Positions 52,154 through 61,619 are shown, counted from the stretch's first letter. The stretch is 64,000 nucleotides of DNA from Pedobacter sp. JY14-1 (GCF_029269825.1 NZ_JARJHU010000001.1:1-64000), one strand, 5' to 3'. The notes: generated from the sequence alone by a model not told the origin. Translations and numbers: made by a program.

Positions 52154-54526
52154 ATGTTCAAACTTAATTTAAAAATTGCCCTGCGAAATCTCTGGAAAAG
52201 CAAAACCGCATCGATTATCAATATAGCAGGGCTCTCGATTGGCATATCTGCCTGCTTACTCCTTTTGCTTTATGTAAGTTACGAACTGAACTACGACCGG
52301 CAATATAAAGACGTTGACAAGATCTATCAGGTGATGACCAACTTCCAGGATGCCTCAGGGAAGATCACCAGCACTGGAACGTCTCCGGGTAACGGCATTG
52401 CCATGGCGATCCGGGAAAAGGTGCCGGAGATTGATGCCATTACACGCATTGCCGGTGGCAACGAGACCCTGATTGCCAATCGCGATCAAAGTTTCAAACG
52501 TGTCAACCTCTTCGCCGATCCCGAAATCCTGAAAGTGTTCGGCTACGACTTCATTGCCGGGAATCCGGACAAGGCTTTGAATGCACCAAATGCAATCATA
52601 CTGACGGAGGAAACTGCAAAATTACTCTTCGGTACAACCGATGTGCTGAGCAAGACGGTAAGGTATGCAGATTCACATGACTTTATCGTTACAGGCGTGA
52701 TCAAAGACATTCCCGCCAACGTATACCTTAGGTTTGATTTCCTGATGCCATGGTCCTTTTACACAACGATTGATGATGAAGCCAGAAATCCGGGCTGGGG
52801 CAATTTCAGCTTTCTGGCAATGGCCAAGGTGAACAACCCGGCTAAACTCGACGACATCAACGCAAAGGTCGGAAAGCTCTTCAACGAAAACTACAAGGAC
52901 CAGAAAAATCAAAACTTCCTTTTCCCCATAGCAGATTTGCATTTGCACGGTGAGTTCCTGAACGGGAAAAGCGTAGGCGGAGACATCAGTCGCGTGCGCC
53001 TGTTTATCGCCTTGGCCATTGGCATCCTGGCCATTGCCTGCATTAATTTCATGAACATGGCGACGGCGAAGTCCGAACGCAGGGCAAAAGAGGTAGGCAT
53101 CAAAAAAACAATTGGTGCCACCAGGTTTTCACTCATGATCCAGTTTCTGACAGAATCCATGATCATGGCTTTTGCCGCGCTGTTGATTGCCATTGCGGTC
53201 GTGGAAGTAAGCCTGCCTGCTTTCAACGACCTGCTCGACCTGCAGCTCCGGATCGATTATACAGACACGGGCTACTGGCTGGTGCTTACCACAGTGGTAT
53301 TGTCTGCCGGTTTTTTCTCAGGTCTGTACCCCGCCCTGTTCCTGTCCTCATTCAACCCCGTTCAGAATTTAAAGCGCGCAGCTACCAGGACCCGACCTCT
53401 CCCCATTAATCTCCGTCAAGTGCTGGTGGTCGTTCAGTTTTGCTTTACCATTATCCTGGTCATTGCGACGCTGGTCATCTATCAGCAGATCCAGTTTGCA
53501 AAAGACAGACCCGTAGGCTACGGAATAGACCTGCTCGCGGAAATGCCACAGGACGGTGAGCTTTATGGCAAATTTGAGGTCTTTAAGGACCAGTTGATCA
53601 AAAGCGGTGCGGTGACTTCTGTAAACCAGTCCTCGCGGAGCATGACCAACGTGAGCAATTGGTTCTATGGCTTTAAATGGCCGGGCATGGAAAAACAAGG
53701 TGAAGAAATCGTTTTTAACCGCCTCGAAACCGCCTACGATCTGGTGAATACCACCAAGATGCAGCTCCTGGCCGGACGTGACTTTTCCAGAAACTTTGCT
53801 TCCGACACGGCAGGTATACTGCTCAGCGCATCTGCCGTTAAAGCGATGAAACTCAAAGATCCAATCGGGACAAAAGTCACACTTTTCGACAGACAGCTTA
53901 CAGTGATCGGCGTATTCAAAGACTTCCTGTGGAATTCACCATTCCATTCCGGTCGTCCTATGGTGATCAATTTCAATAAGGCCCAGGGCGGCAATATCAA
54001 AATGCGGCTGAACCCGGCCAACAGTTTATCCAGAAACATTGAATTGATCTCCGGCCTGACCAAAGCGATCAATCCTAAATACCCTGTGCAGATCAATTTC
54101 GCTGATGAACTCTATGCCAGGAAACTAAAATCCGAAAAAGTGCTGGGCATTCTCGCCAACATCTTCGGCGGAATCGCAATGTTCATCTCCTGCATGGGAC
54201 TTTATGGACTGGTTGCCTACAGTGCCGAACAGCGAACCAAGGAATTCGGCGTACGCCGTGTGCTCGGTGCATCCGTCGGCAGCCTCATGAACCTGCTTTC
54301 CTGGTCTTTCCTGAAAATGGTAGCCATTGCAGCCATTATCGGCGTACCCCTAGCCTGCTACATCATGAACCGCTGGCTTACCACCTTCGAATTCAGAACC
54401 AACATATCCTGGCTGCTCATCGTCGCCTCCGTAGCAGGAACCGCACTGATCTCCCTTTTCACGGTAAGCTATCAGGCCTACAGGGCCGCAAATGCAGACC
54501 CTGTAAAGGCACTGAAGTACGAATAG
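52154..54526 (+). CDS. FtsX/MacB-type ABC transporter permease
   Basis: 790 residues from the ATG at 52154 (MFKLNLKIALRNLWKSKTAS, the usual start in Bacteroidetes). It has two MacB-type periplasmic regions and two FtsX domains with transmembrane helices near residues 20-45, 285-425 and 680-780; KEVGIKKTIGATRFSL and KEFGVRRVLGASVGSL are the paired cytoplasmic motifs, and it ends ADPVKALKYE. Such genes often lie alone or in tandem arrays, with the ATPase elsewhere. Export of peptides or antimicrobial resistance is typical, but no cargo is evident. It is flanked by gene fragments on both sides. Confidence 0.88.
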   Translation: MFKLNLKIALRNLWKSKTASIINIAGLSIGISACLLLLLYVSYELNYDRQYKDVDKIYQVMTNFQDASGKITSTGTSPGNGIAMAIREKVPEIDAITRIAGGNETLIANRDQSFKRVNLFADPEILKVFGYDFIAGNPDKALNAPNAIILTEETAKLLFGTTDVLSKTVRYADSHDFIVTGVIKDIPANVYLRFDFLMPWSFYTTIDDEARNPGWGNFSFLAMAKVNNPAKLDDINAKVGKLFNENYKDQKNQNFLFPIADLHLHGEFLNGKSVGGDISRVRLFIALAIGILAIACINFMNMATAKSERRAKEVGIKKTIGATRFSLMIQFLTESMIMAFAALLIAIAVVEVSLPAFNDLLDLQLRIDYTDTGYWLVLTTVVLSAGFFSGLYPALFLSSFNPVQNLKRAATRTRPLPINLRQVLVVVQFCFTIILVIATLVIYQQIQFAKDRPVGYGIDLLAEMPQDGELYGKFEVFKDQLIKSGAVTSVNQSSRSMTNVSNWFYGFKWPGMEKQGEEIVFNRLETAYDLVNTTKMQLLAGRDFSRNFASDTAGILLSASAVKAMKLKDPIGTKVTLFDRQLTVIGVFKDFLWNSPFHSGRPMVINFNKAQGGNIKMRLNPANSLSRNIELISGLTKAINPKYPVQINFADELYARKLKSEKVLGILANIFGGIAMFISCMGLYGLVAYSAEQRTKEFGVRRVLGASVGSLMNLLSWSFLKMVAIAAIIGVPLACYIMNRWLTTFEFRTNISWLLIVASVAGTALISLFTVSYQAYRAANADPVKALKYE

Positions 54527-54535
54527 CAGCTAGGT

Positions 54536-54621
54536 TTCCAAAGGATTTCTCTTGCTTCAGCAGCAGGAAAAGCATGATCAATGCAGACAAAGCCGTCTGT
54601 ACTAAATGATTGGCATTTGTT
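54536..54621 (-). pseudogene. Fragment of a PhyH gene copy
   Basis: TTCCAAAGGATTTCTCTTGC and the following bases match 51694-51789 (the 5' coding end of the PhyH gene) with a few substitutions and a deletion of about 9 bp. It is a remnant of a second PhyH gene lying between the permease and gap. Confidence 0.75.
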
Positions 54622-54624
54622 TCC

Positions 54625-55602
54625 TCAAATCAACGAAATCAATTCCGCAATCCTGTTCGAAATCCCAACCTCATTATCATACCAGGCCACCACCTTCACA
54701 AACTTACCCATCGCTTTCGTCATTCCACCATCGACAATCGACGAATGCGTATTACCGAGAATATCAGAAGACACAAACTGCTCTTCAGTGTATTCCATAA
54801 CACCTTTAAGGCTTGTTTCCGCATAACGCTTCAATACCTCATTCACTTCTTTTGCAGTAACCTCCCTATTCAGATTGATGGAAAGATCTACAATAGAACC
54901 ATCGATCACCGGTACACGGTAAGAGTAGCCATCCATCTTTCCCTGCAGGCTGGGCAATACATTGCCGATCGCCTTAGCAGCTCCGGTAGTAGTCGGAATG
55001 ATTGAATAAGCGGCAGCACGTGCACGACGAAGATCCTTATGCGGAGCGTCCTGCAGGTTTTGGTCAGCCGTAAAAGCGTGCACGGTAACCATGTAGCCAG
55101 ACTCAATGCCAAACTCTTTATCCAGTGCAAATAACACAGGCGCAATGCTTCCGGTAGTACAGGAGGCAGTGGAATAGATCTGGTCGCCGCCGATGAGATC
55201 ATTGTTGACGCCGTGAACGATGGTTTTTACGCCGCCGGTTGCCGGTGCAGTGATGAGGACTTTCTTTGCACCTGCGTCAATATGCGCTTGAGCAGCAGAT
55301 TTGTCTGTAAAACGGCCGGTGGATTCAATCACGGCATCAACCCCTAAAGCCTTCCACGGAAGCCTGGCAGGATCTTTTTCTTTAAACATGGCAATGCGTT
55401 TACCGTTGACTTGTAAAGTTTCGCCCTCAGCGATGACCTCTCCTGAGAAGCGTCCGTGTGCGGTATCATATTTTAACAAATGGGCAAGCGTATCTACGTC
55501 GGTAAGGTCATTGATCGCTATCACCTCTACTTCGGGGTGAGACTGAAGGGCACGTAAGGTCATCCGGCCGATTCGACCGAAACCATTGATTGCAATTTTC
55601 AT
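54625..55602 (-). CDS. gap: Glyceraldehyde-3-phosphate dehydrogenase, type I
   Basis: 325 residues. NAD-binding start KIAINGFGRIGRMTLRAL, catalytic Cys148 in STASCTTGSIAPV (Gly where most have Asn), the His in TVHAFTADQ, and the C-terminal WYDNEVGISNR. It interconverts glyceraldehyde-3-phosphate and 1,3-bisphosphoglycerate in glycolysis. It lies 11 bp after the GlxA-type regulator gene on the same strand; this odd pairing and the GTN variation suggest a secondary or specialised copy. The PhyH fragment lies 3 bp after its stop. Confidence 0.92.
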   Translation of the reverse strand: MKIAINGFGRIGRMTLRALQSHPEVEVIAINDLTDVDTLAHLLKYDTAHGRFSGEVIAEGETLQVNGKRIAMFKEKDPARLPWKALGVDAVIESTGRFTDKSAAQAHIDAGAKKVLITAPATGGVKTIVHGVNNDLIGGDQIYSTASCTTGSIAPVLFALDKEFGIESGYMVTVHAFTADQNLQDAPHKDLRRARAAAYSIIPTTTGAAKAIGNVLPSLQGKMDGYSYRVPVIDGSIVDLSINLNREVTAKEVNEVLKRYAETSLKGVMEYTEEQFVSSDILGNTHSSIVDGGMTKAMGKFVKVVAWYDNEVGISNRIAELISLI

Positions 55603-55613
55603 CGTATTATATA

Positions 55614-56642
55614 TTAATTCGTGAGTAATTCTGCGATGCCAGCATCTTTTAATGCCGTTCGAAAGGTGCGCCGGTAATCAGACGGCGTAACGTTCAGGTG
55701 TCTTAAGAATGTACGGCGCATACCGACCAGGTTAACCAGTCCACACTTTTCTGCGATGATTTCCAGCGGAACGTCCGTATCTTCCAGTAATTTACGGGCA
55801 GCTTCCACACGCAGCTTTTCTATAAATTTAGCTGGCGGCATTCCTGTTTGTTTATGAAATACCCTGGTAAAATTACGGGTACTCATGTTAAAATGATCGG
55901 AGATGTGCGCCACATCCAGCGACTCGTGTAAGTGGTCTTTCAACCATAGCTGTAATTTCGCTGCCAGGTTCTCGCTTTCATATAGGGGTAGCAGGTTACC
56001 GAATTGAGTCTGAAAACCGGGGCGGCTCAGATAAAACACCAGTTTCCTGGCAACTTTTATCGCCAGATCCCTGCCATAATCCTCTTCAACCATAGCCAGG
56101 GAAAGATCAATGCCTGATGACACACCAGCGGAGGTATAAATATTACCGTCAGCCGTGAAGAACTGGTGCCCTTCTACCTGTATGGCAGGATATTCCTTTT
56201 TCAGAACTTCACTGCGTTCCCAGTGTGTCGTCGCCCTTTTACCATCCAGCAAACCTGCTTTAGCTAAGGCAAAGGCACCACCACAGATAGAAACAATGCG
56301 CCTGATTTGAGTCGTATCGATATGACTGAGCCAGTCATGAAAATCAGCCAGTCGAAGATCACCTTCAGCGCTTCTGTCATTTCCCGCCACAATCAGCGTA
56401 TCAATAGGCCCCTCTATTTCCATGACATGATATGGGCAGCTGATTTCCACACCTGTACGCGCCTGCACTTTTCGGTCTGTCGTAGGCGCTGCAATGCATA
56501 CTTCGTATCCCTCAGGTAAACCGGATTCTGTAAGACAAGCGTTCGCACTTGTAAAAACGTCAGAAGGCCCCGCAAAGTTCAGGAGCATATTTCCCGACAT
56601 CACGACAATAACTACTTTCTTATGCTGTGCGTTATCATTCAT
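55614..56642 (-). CDS. GlxA-family regulator (DJ-1/PfpI + AraC)
   Basis: 342 residues. An N-terminal DJ-1/PfpI-like domain with the nucleophile elbow SICGGAFALAKAGLLDG (the Cys is kept), then two AraC helix-turn-helix motifs (LDVAHISDHFNMSTRNFTRV and PLEIIAEKCGLVNLVGMRR). It is probably a transcription activator responding to a small metabolite. It is 11 bp upstream of gap on the same strand and may control it. Confidence 0.9.
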   Translation of the reverse strand: MNDNAQHKKVVIVVMSGNMLLNFAGPSDVFTSANACLTESGLPEGYEVCIAAPTTDRKVQARTGVEISCPYHVMEIEGPIDTLIVAGNDRSAEGDLRLADFHDWLSHIDTTQIRRIVSICGGAFALAKAGLLDGKRATTHWERSEVLKKEYPAIQVEGHQFFTADGNIYTSAGVSSGIDLSLAMVEEDYGRDLAIKVARKLVFYLSRPGFQTQFGNLLPLYESENLAAKLQLWLKDHLHESLDVAHISDHFNMSTRNFTRVFHKQTGMPPAKFIEKLRVEAARKLLEDTDVPLEIIAEKCGLVNLVGMRRTFLRHLNVTPSDYRRTFRTALKDAGIAELLTN

Positions 56643-56735
56643 AACACAAAGTTACATGACAACACAGTTGTCTCAAAGGACATAAATTAGTCAATTTAGG
56701 ACATGTCGTTTAAATCAGATGATTGAGGTAAAGGA

Positions 56736-56805
56736 CTAGTATATCAAAACATAAAAATTTATAATTCTTTGATCTCCGGTATCTAAAGTCTGATATACCT
56801 TTCCG
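56736..56805 (-). pseudogene. Remnant of an Rpn nuclease gene 3' end
   Basis: Seventy bases align with the end of the Rpn gene at 47997 and its flank. On the minus strand they read TERYIRL, stop, IPEIKEL, stop, against ERYTGLSIPEIEAL in the intact gene, so a Ser codon has become TAG and the rest is gone. It lies at the left edge of the restriction-like island. Confidence 0.75.
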
Positions 56806-56823
56806 TTTATGCTCAATTCTTTG

Positions 56824-57567
56824 TTAAAAAGTATGCATTAAATTAAGTTCCTTATCTGTTGAAAACCAAATGAAATTATTCTTCCGGACGGACTTGCTTG
56901 CAAGCATATCAACCAAATTAGAAATAAAAAAAGAAAACGATAGTTCGCTTAAATTATAGAGCGAATGTGGTTGGGCTTCATCTGGCCAGTATTTCAAAAA
57001 CAGATCGCTGTTAAAAGAAATGTGATTAACTTTAAACTTAGAATATCCGGCGAGTTCGGTAACTATTGCGTTTGCATTGACAACTGCATTAGCTATTGTA
57101 ATAGGATTAGGGTCACGAAATCCTTCAAATGAAAAAATTCCATTGAAAAATCCGTCATCATCTTCATCCTTTGCACTAAAAATAAAGTGTCCGTTTTCGT
57201 TCGCACGAAGTACAGTATCGTGCAAAGAGGCTTGTTGCAAATTTGCTTTAACCTCGATGATACCTCTAACTACGTCCGCGGTTAAAATTGCAAAATCTCC
57301 TTCACGAAATAGGAGTGGACTATCACTGTCGTAAATAATCAAATCTATCTGACGGGAAGCTAGATGTTGTCCTCTTTCTTCGGTCTGCCTCACTACAAAA
57401 CCTGTTGAAATGTTGTATTTTTCAGGAAGGAATTTCTTTATAATATTCTTGAGTACAGCTTCCTTGTGTCTGCCAACCTCAGGCCAATGCTGTACTAGAT
57501 TTTTGACTCTGTTCGTAACCGCTAATAATTCCTTAGAGGTTGATTTATGAAATTCTGTGAGATTCAT
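56824..57567 (-). CDS. DUF6602 protein with PD-(D/E)XK-like nuclease motif
   Basis: 247 residues of the DUF6602 type. The likely nuclease core is Asp75 in SRQIDLIIYD and Glu105-x-Lys107 in GIIEVKANL, the spacing of the PD-(D/E)XK fold, preceded by a helical region (GRHKEAVLKNIIKKFLP). Such domains are often found in defence loci, sometimes as restriction-type nucleases. AT-rich, like the genes to its right, and divergent from the GHKL ATPase gene across a 367-bp gap. No other candidate restriction nuclease apart from Vsr is seen in the island. Confidence 0.72.
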   Translation of the reverse strand: MNLTEFHKSTSKELLAVTNRVKNLVQHWPEVGRHKEAVLKNIIKKFLPEKYNISTGFVVRQTEERGQHLASRQIDLIIYDSDSPLLFREGDFAILTADVVRGIIEVKANLQQASLHDTVLRANENGHFIFSAKDEDDDGFFNGIFSFEGFRDPNPITIANAVVNANAIVTELAGYSKFKVNHISFNSDLFLKYWPDEAQPHSLYNLSELSFSFFISNLVDMLASKSVRKNNFIWFSTDKELNLMHTF

Positions 57568-57934
57568 TAGCTATTAGTTATCAAGCAAATTTAATAAACA
57601 CAAATATTATTTGATAAACACAGTTACTTTGTTGTTAAAAGCAGCGCATTGGTCCTAAAGTTGCTAACGTAACAATCGTTATATGAATGGTTTTAAATTT
57701 GGAAATTTACTTACTTGATTTTAATCCACGATCAAACAGAAATAACAAACTCAATATGGCATTAGTGATTGGCGATTAAAAAAGATTACATTTTGACACT
57801 AGGACGGGTTTTCGTCAGTTAAACATTTCGAGATTTCCAGAGCATAATAATACTATTGATGATTTTGTTAAGTAACTTTTGAAGTTTTCTATTTTTACTT
57901 AACTTAGTTACTGGAAATTATTTAAATTAATGTA
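57568..57934. other. 367-bp divergent regulatory region
   Basis: AT-rich and without a gene. GTTAAGTAA (57867-57875) and TTACTTAAC (57895-57903) form a 9-bp inverted repeat with a 19-nt loop; its right arm ends 31 bp before the GHKL gene start. The area probably holds the promoters of both the DUF6602 and the GHKL genes. Confidence 0.45.
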
Positions 57935-59287
57935 ATGGCTAAATCAAATTCAAACTTGTCGACAAGGGTTTCAGCTGATCCGGCTAAAAGCTTTTTCGTT
58001 TCAATGCTTATAAAAGATATAACATTAAGAGATGCCATCGGTGACTTGGTAGACAATTCTGTAGACGCAATTAAAGCGAGGACGTCCGGTCAAAACGACC
58101 TAAAAGGATTTGAGATAACGATAACCTTAGACGAAAATCACTTTGAAATTACAGATAATGGCTTTGGAATGGAGGCAAGTGTCGCGAGAAATACTGCATT
58201 CAATTTTGGTAAGTCTGAAAAGCACCACCTGATTGATAATTCAATTGGACAGTTTGGAATTGGCATGAAAAGAGCTTTTTTTAAAATCGGAAATTTAATT
58301 AAAGTTGATTCGAGAGCTCAAACTTCTCAATTTTCTCTTTCGATAAATGTTGAAGAATGGTTAAAAGAACCCAGAGATTGGTATTTCAATTTTGATAAGG
58401 ATAATTTAAAGGAAAACTTAAAATCTCCCCCTAAAAATCCGGGAGTAGCCGTGTCGATCACAGAACTTAGTTTTGATTCAAAGGTCAGCTTTAATGATAA
58501 AAAGTTTGTTGACACTTTGCGAAAGGAGATCGCTGTCGAGCACATGCTGAATATAAACAAGGGCCTTAAAATATTAGTAAATGGTTATCGATTAGGGTCT
58601 ACAAATATAGATTTAGTTTACGACGACTTAATTAAACCTACATTTTGGGATAAAGTTGAATCCAATAGATCTGTCAAAATTATTGCAGGTGTATCCAATA
58701 AAAGTGCTGATGAGGGTGGATGGTATATTTTCTGTAATGACAGACTGATTGTTGCAAAGGATACCACAGATCAGACTGTTTGGACTGGCTTGAGAGGTGA
58801 CGGCGTACCATTATGGCATTCGCAGTATTACCGATTTAGAGGGTATGTATTTTTTGAAGCACAGAACTCTTCTGAGCTTCCTTGGAACACTACAAAAACT
58901 GGCATGGACATGGATTCTCCCTATTACAAAGAAGTTAGATCTCGAATGATAAACATGACACGTCAGGTAATGGATTTACTTGACCGATTAAAAGAGGAGA
59001 AAGAGAAAGATAACCCAGAAGAAAATCAAACGTTGAATGCTGCGGTTGAGGAAAGTCTAAAAAAAACTACTTCTGTCTTAGATGTCCTTCAAAAAGCAAC
59101 AACACTTAGCCATAAGTTTGAATATCCGATTGAGTTGTTTAATCCGGCGAAAAAAAGCAATTCTGTAAAAATTTCTTATCCAGTTTCTACTGAAAGGTTT
59201 CAATCAGTAAAGCAACATCTTAAAGTGTCTACAATAAAGGATGTGGGTTTGGCTACATTTAATTATTATTACGATAACGAATTATAG
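57935..59287 (+). CDS. GHKL (Hsp90/MutL/MORC-like) ATPase of the defence island
   Basis: 450 residues. Bergerat-fold motifs: DAIGDLVDNSVDAI (N box, Asn41; Asp37 where a Glu is usual), ITDNGFGM (DxGxG) and GQFGIGMKRAFF (second glycine box). The C-terminal part holds a helical segment (LLDRLKEEKEKDNPEENQTL) and no nuclease motif. Bacterial MutL/MORC-like GHKL ATPases are known partners in restriction-modification loci, probably acting as ATP-driven clamps. The next gene starts 2 bp after its stop. Strongly AT-rich. Confidence 0.83.
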   Translation: MAKSNSNLSTRVSADPAKSFFVSMLIKDITLRDAIGDLVDNSVDAIKARTSGQNDLKGFEITITLDENHFEITDNGFGMEASVARNTAFNFGKSEKHHLIDNSIGQFGIGMKRAFFKIGNLIKVDSRAQTSQFSLSINVEEWLKEPRDWYFNFDKDNLKENLKSPPKNPGVAVSITELSFDSKVSFNDKKFVDTLRKEIAVEHMLNINKGLKILVNGYRLGSTNIDLVYDDLIKPTFWDKVESNRSVKIIAGVSNKSADEGGWYIFCNDRLIVAKDTTDQTVWTGLRGDGVPLWHSQYYRFRGYVFFEAQNSSELPWNTTKTGMDMDSPYYKEVRSRMINMTRQVMDLLDRLKEEKEKDNPEENQTLNAAVEESLKKTTSVLDVLQKATTLSHKFEYPIELFNPAKKSNSVKISYPVSTERFQSVKQHLKVSTIKDVGLATFNYYYDNEL

Positions 59288-59289
59288 GC

Positions 59290-60279
59290 ATGTCAAGTTT
59301 CGAAAAAATTAACTATAATTTGCGCCCAAACAAATGTATCGAAAGAAAAATGATGTGCGAAGCTTTCCAACGACTCTGTTTTCTAGAGCATTTGGATAAA
59401 TACAGGTATATTGGATTTGGTTCAGCCTATTTTACGGATTTCAGTTTGTTTCATAAATATTTGGGCATAAATGATCTCATCTCCATTGAAATAGAGGAAG
59501 CGAAAAAAGCTCGATTTGAGTTTAACATTCCTTATTCTGGGATTAAGATGCATTACGGACGGTCCACAACCATACTACCAAATCTAGAATTAGAAAAACA
59601 TAGCAATATTGTTTGGCTGGACTATGACGATAAAATTTGTGAGTACATGTTCGCAGATTTGGATACAGTTGTTTTTAACTGCAAACCAGGAAGCATTTTC
59701 GTAGTTTCGGTAAATGTTGAGGAAATACACGCTGCAGCGAATGACCTGAATGGCAAATCTATTAAAGATTATCGTCTTCAAGACTTAATAAACCGTTGTG
59801 GTAATGATAATGTGCCATTGGAATTTAGAAATCTAAATTTCAATACCAGGAATTTGGGTAAAGTTAGCTACGAGATGATTAGTCGACAAATAAGTTCAAC
59901 TCTGATTAGTAGAAATGGAGATAGTCCTGGTGAAGTCTCATACCAACAACTATTTCATTTTATATATAAAGACAATGCAACTATCCTGACAGTTGGAGGA
60001 ATTCTTTTCACTGAAGATCAGAAGCCAGACATAGAGAAAATGGCATTGGAGGAATTAGATTATATAAATAAGTCACATGACGCTTTCAAAATTAGTAGCC
60101 CAAACCTTACGTATAAAGAAGTAAAAGCTCTGGACTCATTATTGCCCGATAAAATGGAATTTCTGAATGGTAAATTTAAAAATAAAAAAATTCGTCAGAT
60201 CCCACTTATTCCAAATGATATTATTGAATATGCAAAGATATACCGATATTATCCGAATTATAGCGAGACAAACATATGA
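59290..60279 (+). CDS. Unknown protein with Rossmann/methyltransferase-like start
   Basis: 329 residues. A conserved-looking segment RYIGFGSAYFTDFSLFHKYL (residues 39-58; like a SAM-binding motif I) is followed by ISIEIE with acidic residues, and later IVWLDYDDKI, as in a small-molecule methyltransferase fold. A more divergent C-terminal half follows. Whether it binds S-adenosylmethionine cannot be decided by eye. It is encoded 2 bp after the GHKL ATPase and 71 bp before the cytosine methyltransferase, so it very likely works with them. Confidence 0.6.
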   Translation: MSSFEKINYNLRPNKCIERKMMCEAFQRLCFLEHLDKYRYIGFGSAYFTDFSLFHKYLGINDLISIEIEEAKKARFEFNIPYSGIKMHYGRSTTILPNLELEKHSNIVWLDYDDKICEYMFADLDTVVFNCKPGSIFVVSVNVEEIHAAANDLNGKSIKDYRLQDLINRCGNDNVPLEFRNLNFNTRNLGKVSYEMISRQISSTLISRNGDSPGEVSYQQLFHFIYKDNATILTVGGILFTEDQKPDIEKMALEELDYINKSHDAFKISSPNLTYKEVKALDSLLPDKMEFLNGKFKNKKIRQIPLIPNDIIEYAKIYRYYPNYSETNI

Positions 60280-60350
60280 ACGCTTCTAGCGAATGAAAAA
60301 TGCCGATAGAGGGCCGTCATTTCATAGTATTTTAATAGCTTTGTGCCGCA

Positions 60351-61619
60351 ATGAAAATTTCTAGTGTTCTCGATGAAAACAAATATTCTTTCGTAGACTT
60401 ATTTGCTGGCGCAGGTGGATTTGGTTTGGGATTTAAGTTAGCGGGTTTCAGTCCTGTTTTGTCAATAGAAAAGGATTTATGGGCGGCTAACACTCTTAAG
60501 AAAAATAATACATCTGAAGTACACCAGATCATTAATGGGGATATTAGAAGGTATACGCATAGAAACGATATATTATCTCTTGTTAAAAGTTCGCCGGATG
60601 TGATTATTGGCGGGCCTCCTTGTCAAGGGTATAGTCTAGCGGGTCCAACCAAAGACCCTAAAGATCCTCGAAACTCGCTATTTTTATATTTCGCTCGATG
60701 GGTAAACATTCTTAAACCGAAAGTCTTCGTAATGGAGAATGTAACCGGTCTACTTCATCGACGCAATGCTAATGGCGAAAAAGTAATTGATATAATCATT
60801 GAGTCCTTTGCCGCTAAGGGCTACAATGTTGAACTATGGAAACTTAATTCTGCAAACTATGGTGTTCCTCAATTGAGAAACAGAATTTTTATAGTCGGTA
60901 ATTTATATGGCAAAAAAATCAATGCGCCTCATCCAAGTCACAGAATACCCTTGACTGACAAAAACCTGGACAGCTTGCCCAATGCGATAACTGTAGCACA
61001 AGCTATAAATGACTTACCTCCTATTTTGGCAGGAGAAGGTGGTCCTTCAGTTGAATACAATTCACTGCCTAATAATACCTATCAAATTTGGGCCCGAACA
61101 GGTTCCCAGTTTGCTTATAACCATGAAGCAATGAAGCATACGAAAAGGCTAATCGGTCGGTTTGAAATGATTCAGATGGGCGCAAAGCTTACAGATATTT
61201 CTGAAGATCTTAAAGTAAGGAAGCGAAATGGGAATGGAGAAATATCTGATGTAAGTTATCAATCTAATTATAGACATCTGAAATCGGATTCTATATCTCA
61301 CACTATTCCCGCATCATTCTATTCAAATTTTATTCATCCGACAATTCCTAGAAATATAACTTCAAGAGAGGCTGCTCGAATCCAGTCATTTCCAGATACT
61401 TATATTTTCGAAGGCCAGCGAACAATGATTTCAAGTAAACTTCTAAAAAAGCTCGGAAAAGAGGATTTGGATCATCTTTCACAATACAATCAAATTGGGA
61501 ATGCTGTTCCACCACTATTATCAAAAGCGATTGCCGTTCATCTTAAAGCTTTCCTAGATAAGAACTCTTCATTGGCACAGAATACAGCGATGCAACAACT
61601 GATCCTTGATACTCACTGA
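60351..61619 (+). CDS. DNA (cytosine-5) methyltransferase
   Basis: 422 residues with all main C5-methyltransferase motifs: FVDLFAGAGGFGLGF (I), GGPPCQGYSLAG with catalytic Cys91 (IV), FVMENVTGL (VI), VPQLRNRIFIVG (VIII), NITSREAARIQSFPD (IX) and YNQIGNAVPPLLSKA (X). The target-recognition region lies about residues 250-330. It should mark one strand-symmetric cytosine site; the site cannot be predicted. It follows the GHKL and unknown genes and is convergent with vsr, the usual partner that repairs T:G mismatches from deaminated 5-methylcytosine. Confidence 0.95.
   Translation: MKISSVLDENKYSFVDLFAGAGGFGLGFKLAGFSPVLSIEKDLWAANTLKKNNTSEVHQIINGDIRRYTHRNDILSLVKSSPDVIIGGPPCQGYSLAGPTKDPKDPRNSLFLYFARWVNILKPKVFVMENVTGLLHRRNANGEKVIDIIIESFAAKGYNVELWKLNSANYGVPQLRNRIFIVGNLYGKKINAPHPSHRIPLTDKNLDSLPNAITVAQAINDLPPILAGEGGPSVEYNSLPNNTYQIWARTGSQFAYNHEAMKHTKRLIGRFEMIQMGAKLTDISEDLKVRKRNGNGEISDVSYQSNYRHLKSDSISHTIPASFYSNFIHPTIPRNITSREAARIQSFPDTYIFEGQRTMISSKLLKKLGKEDLDHLSQYNQIGNAVPPLLSKAIAVHLKAFLDKNSSLAQNTAMQQLILDTH

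Noticed and set aside
54625..55602. gap as a pseudogene because of the Gly after SCTT
   Set aside because: All catalytic residues are present and the frame is intact; one substitution is not evidence of decay.
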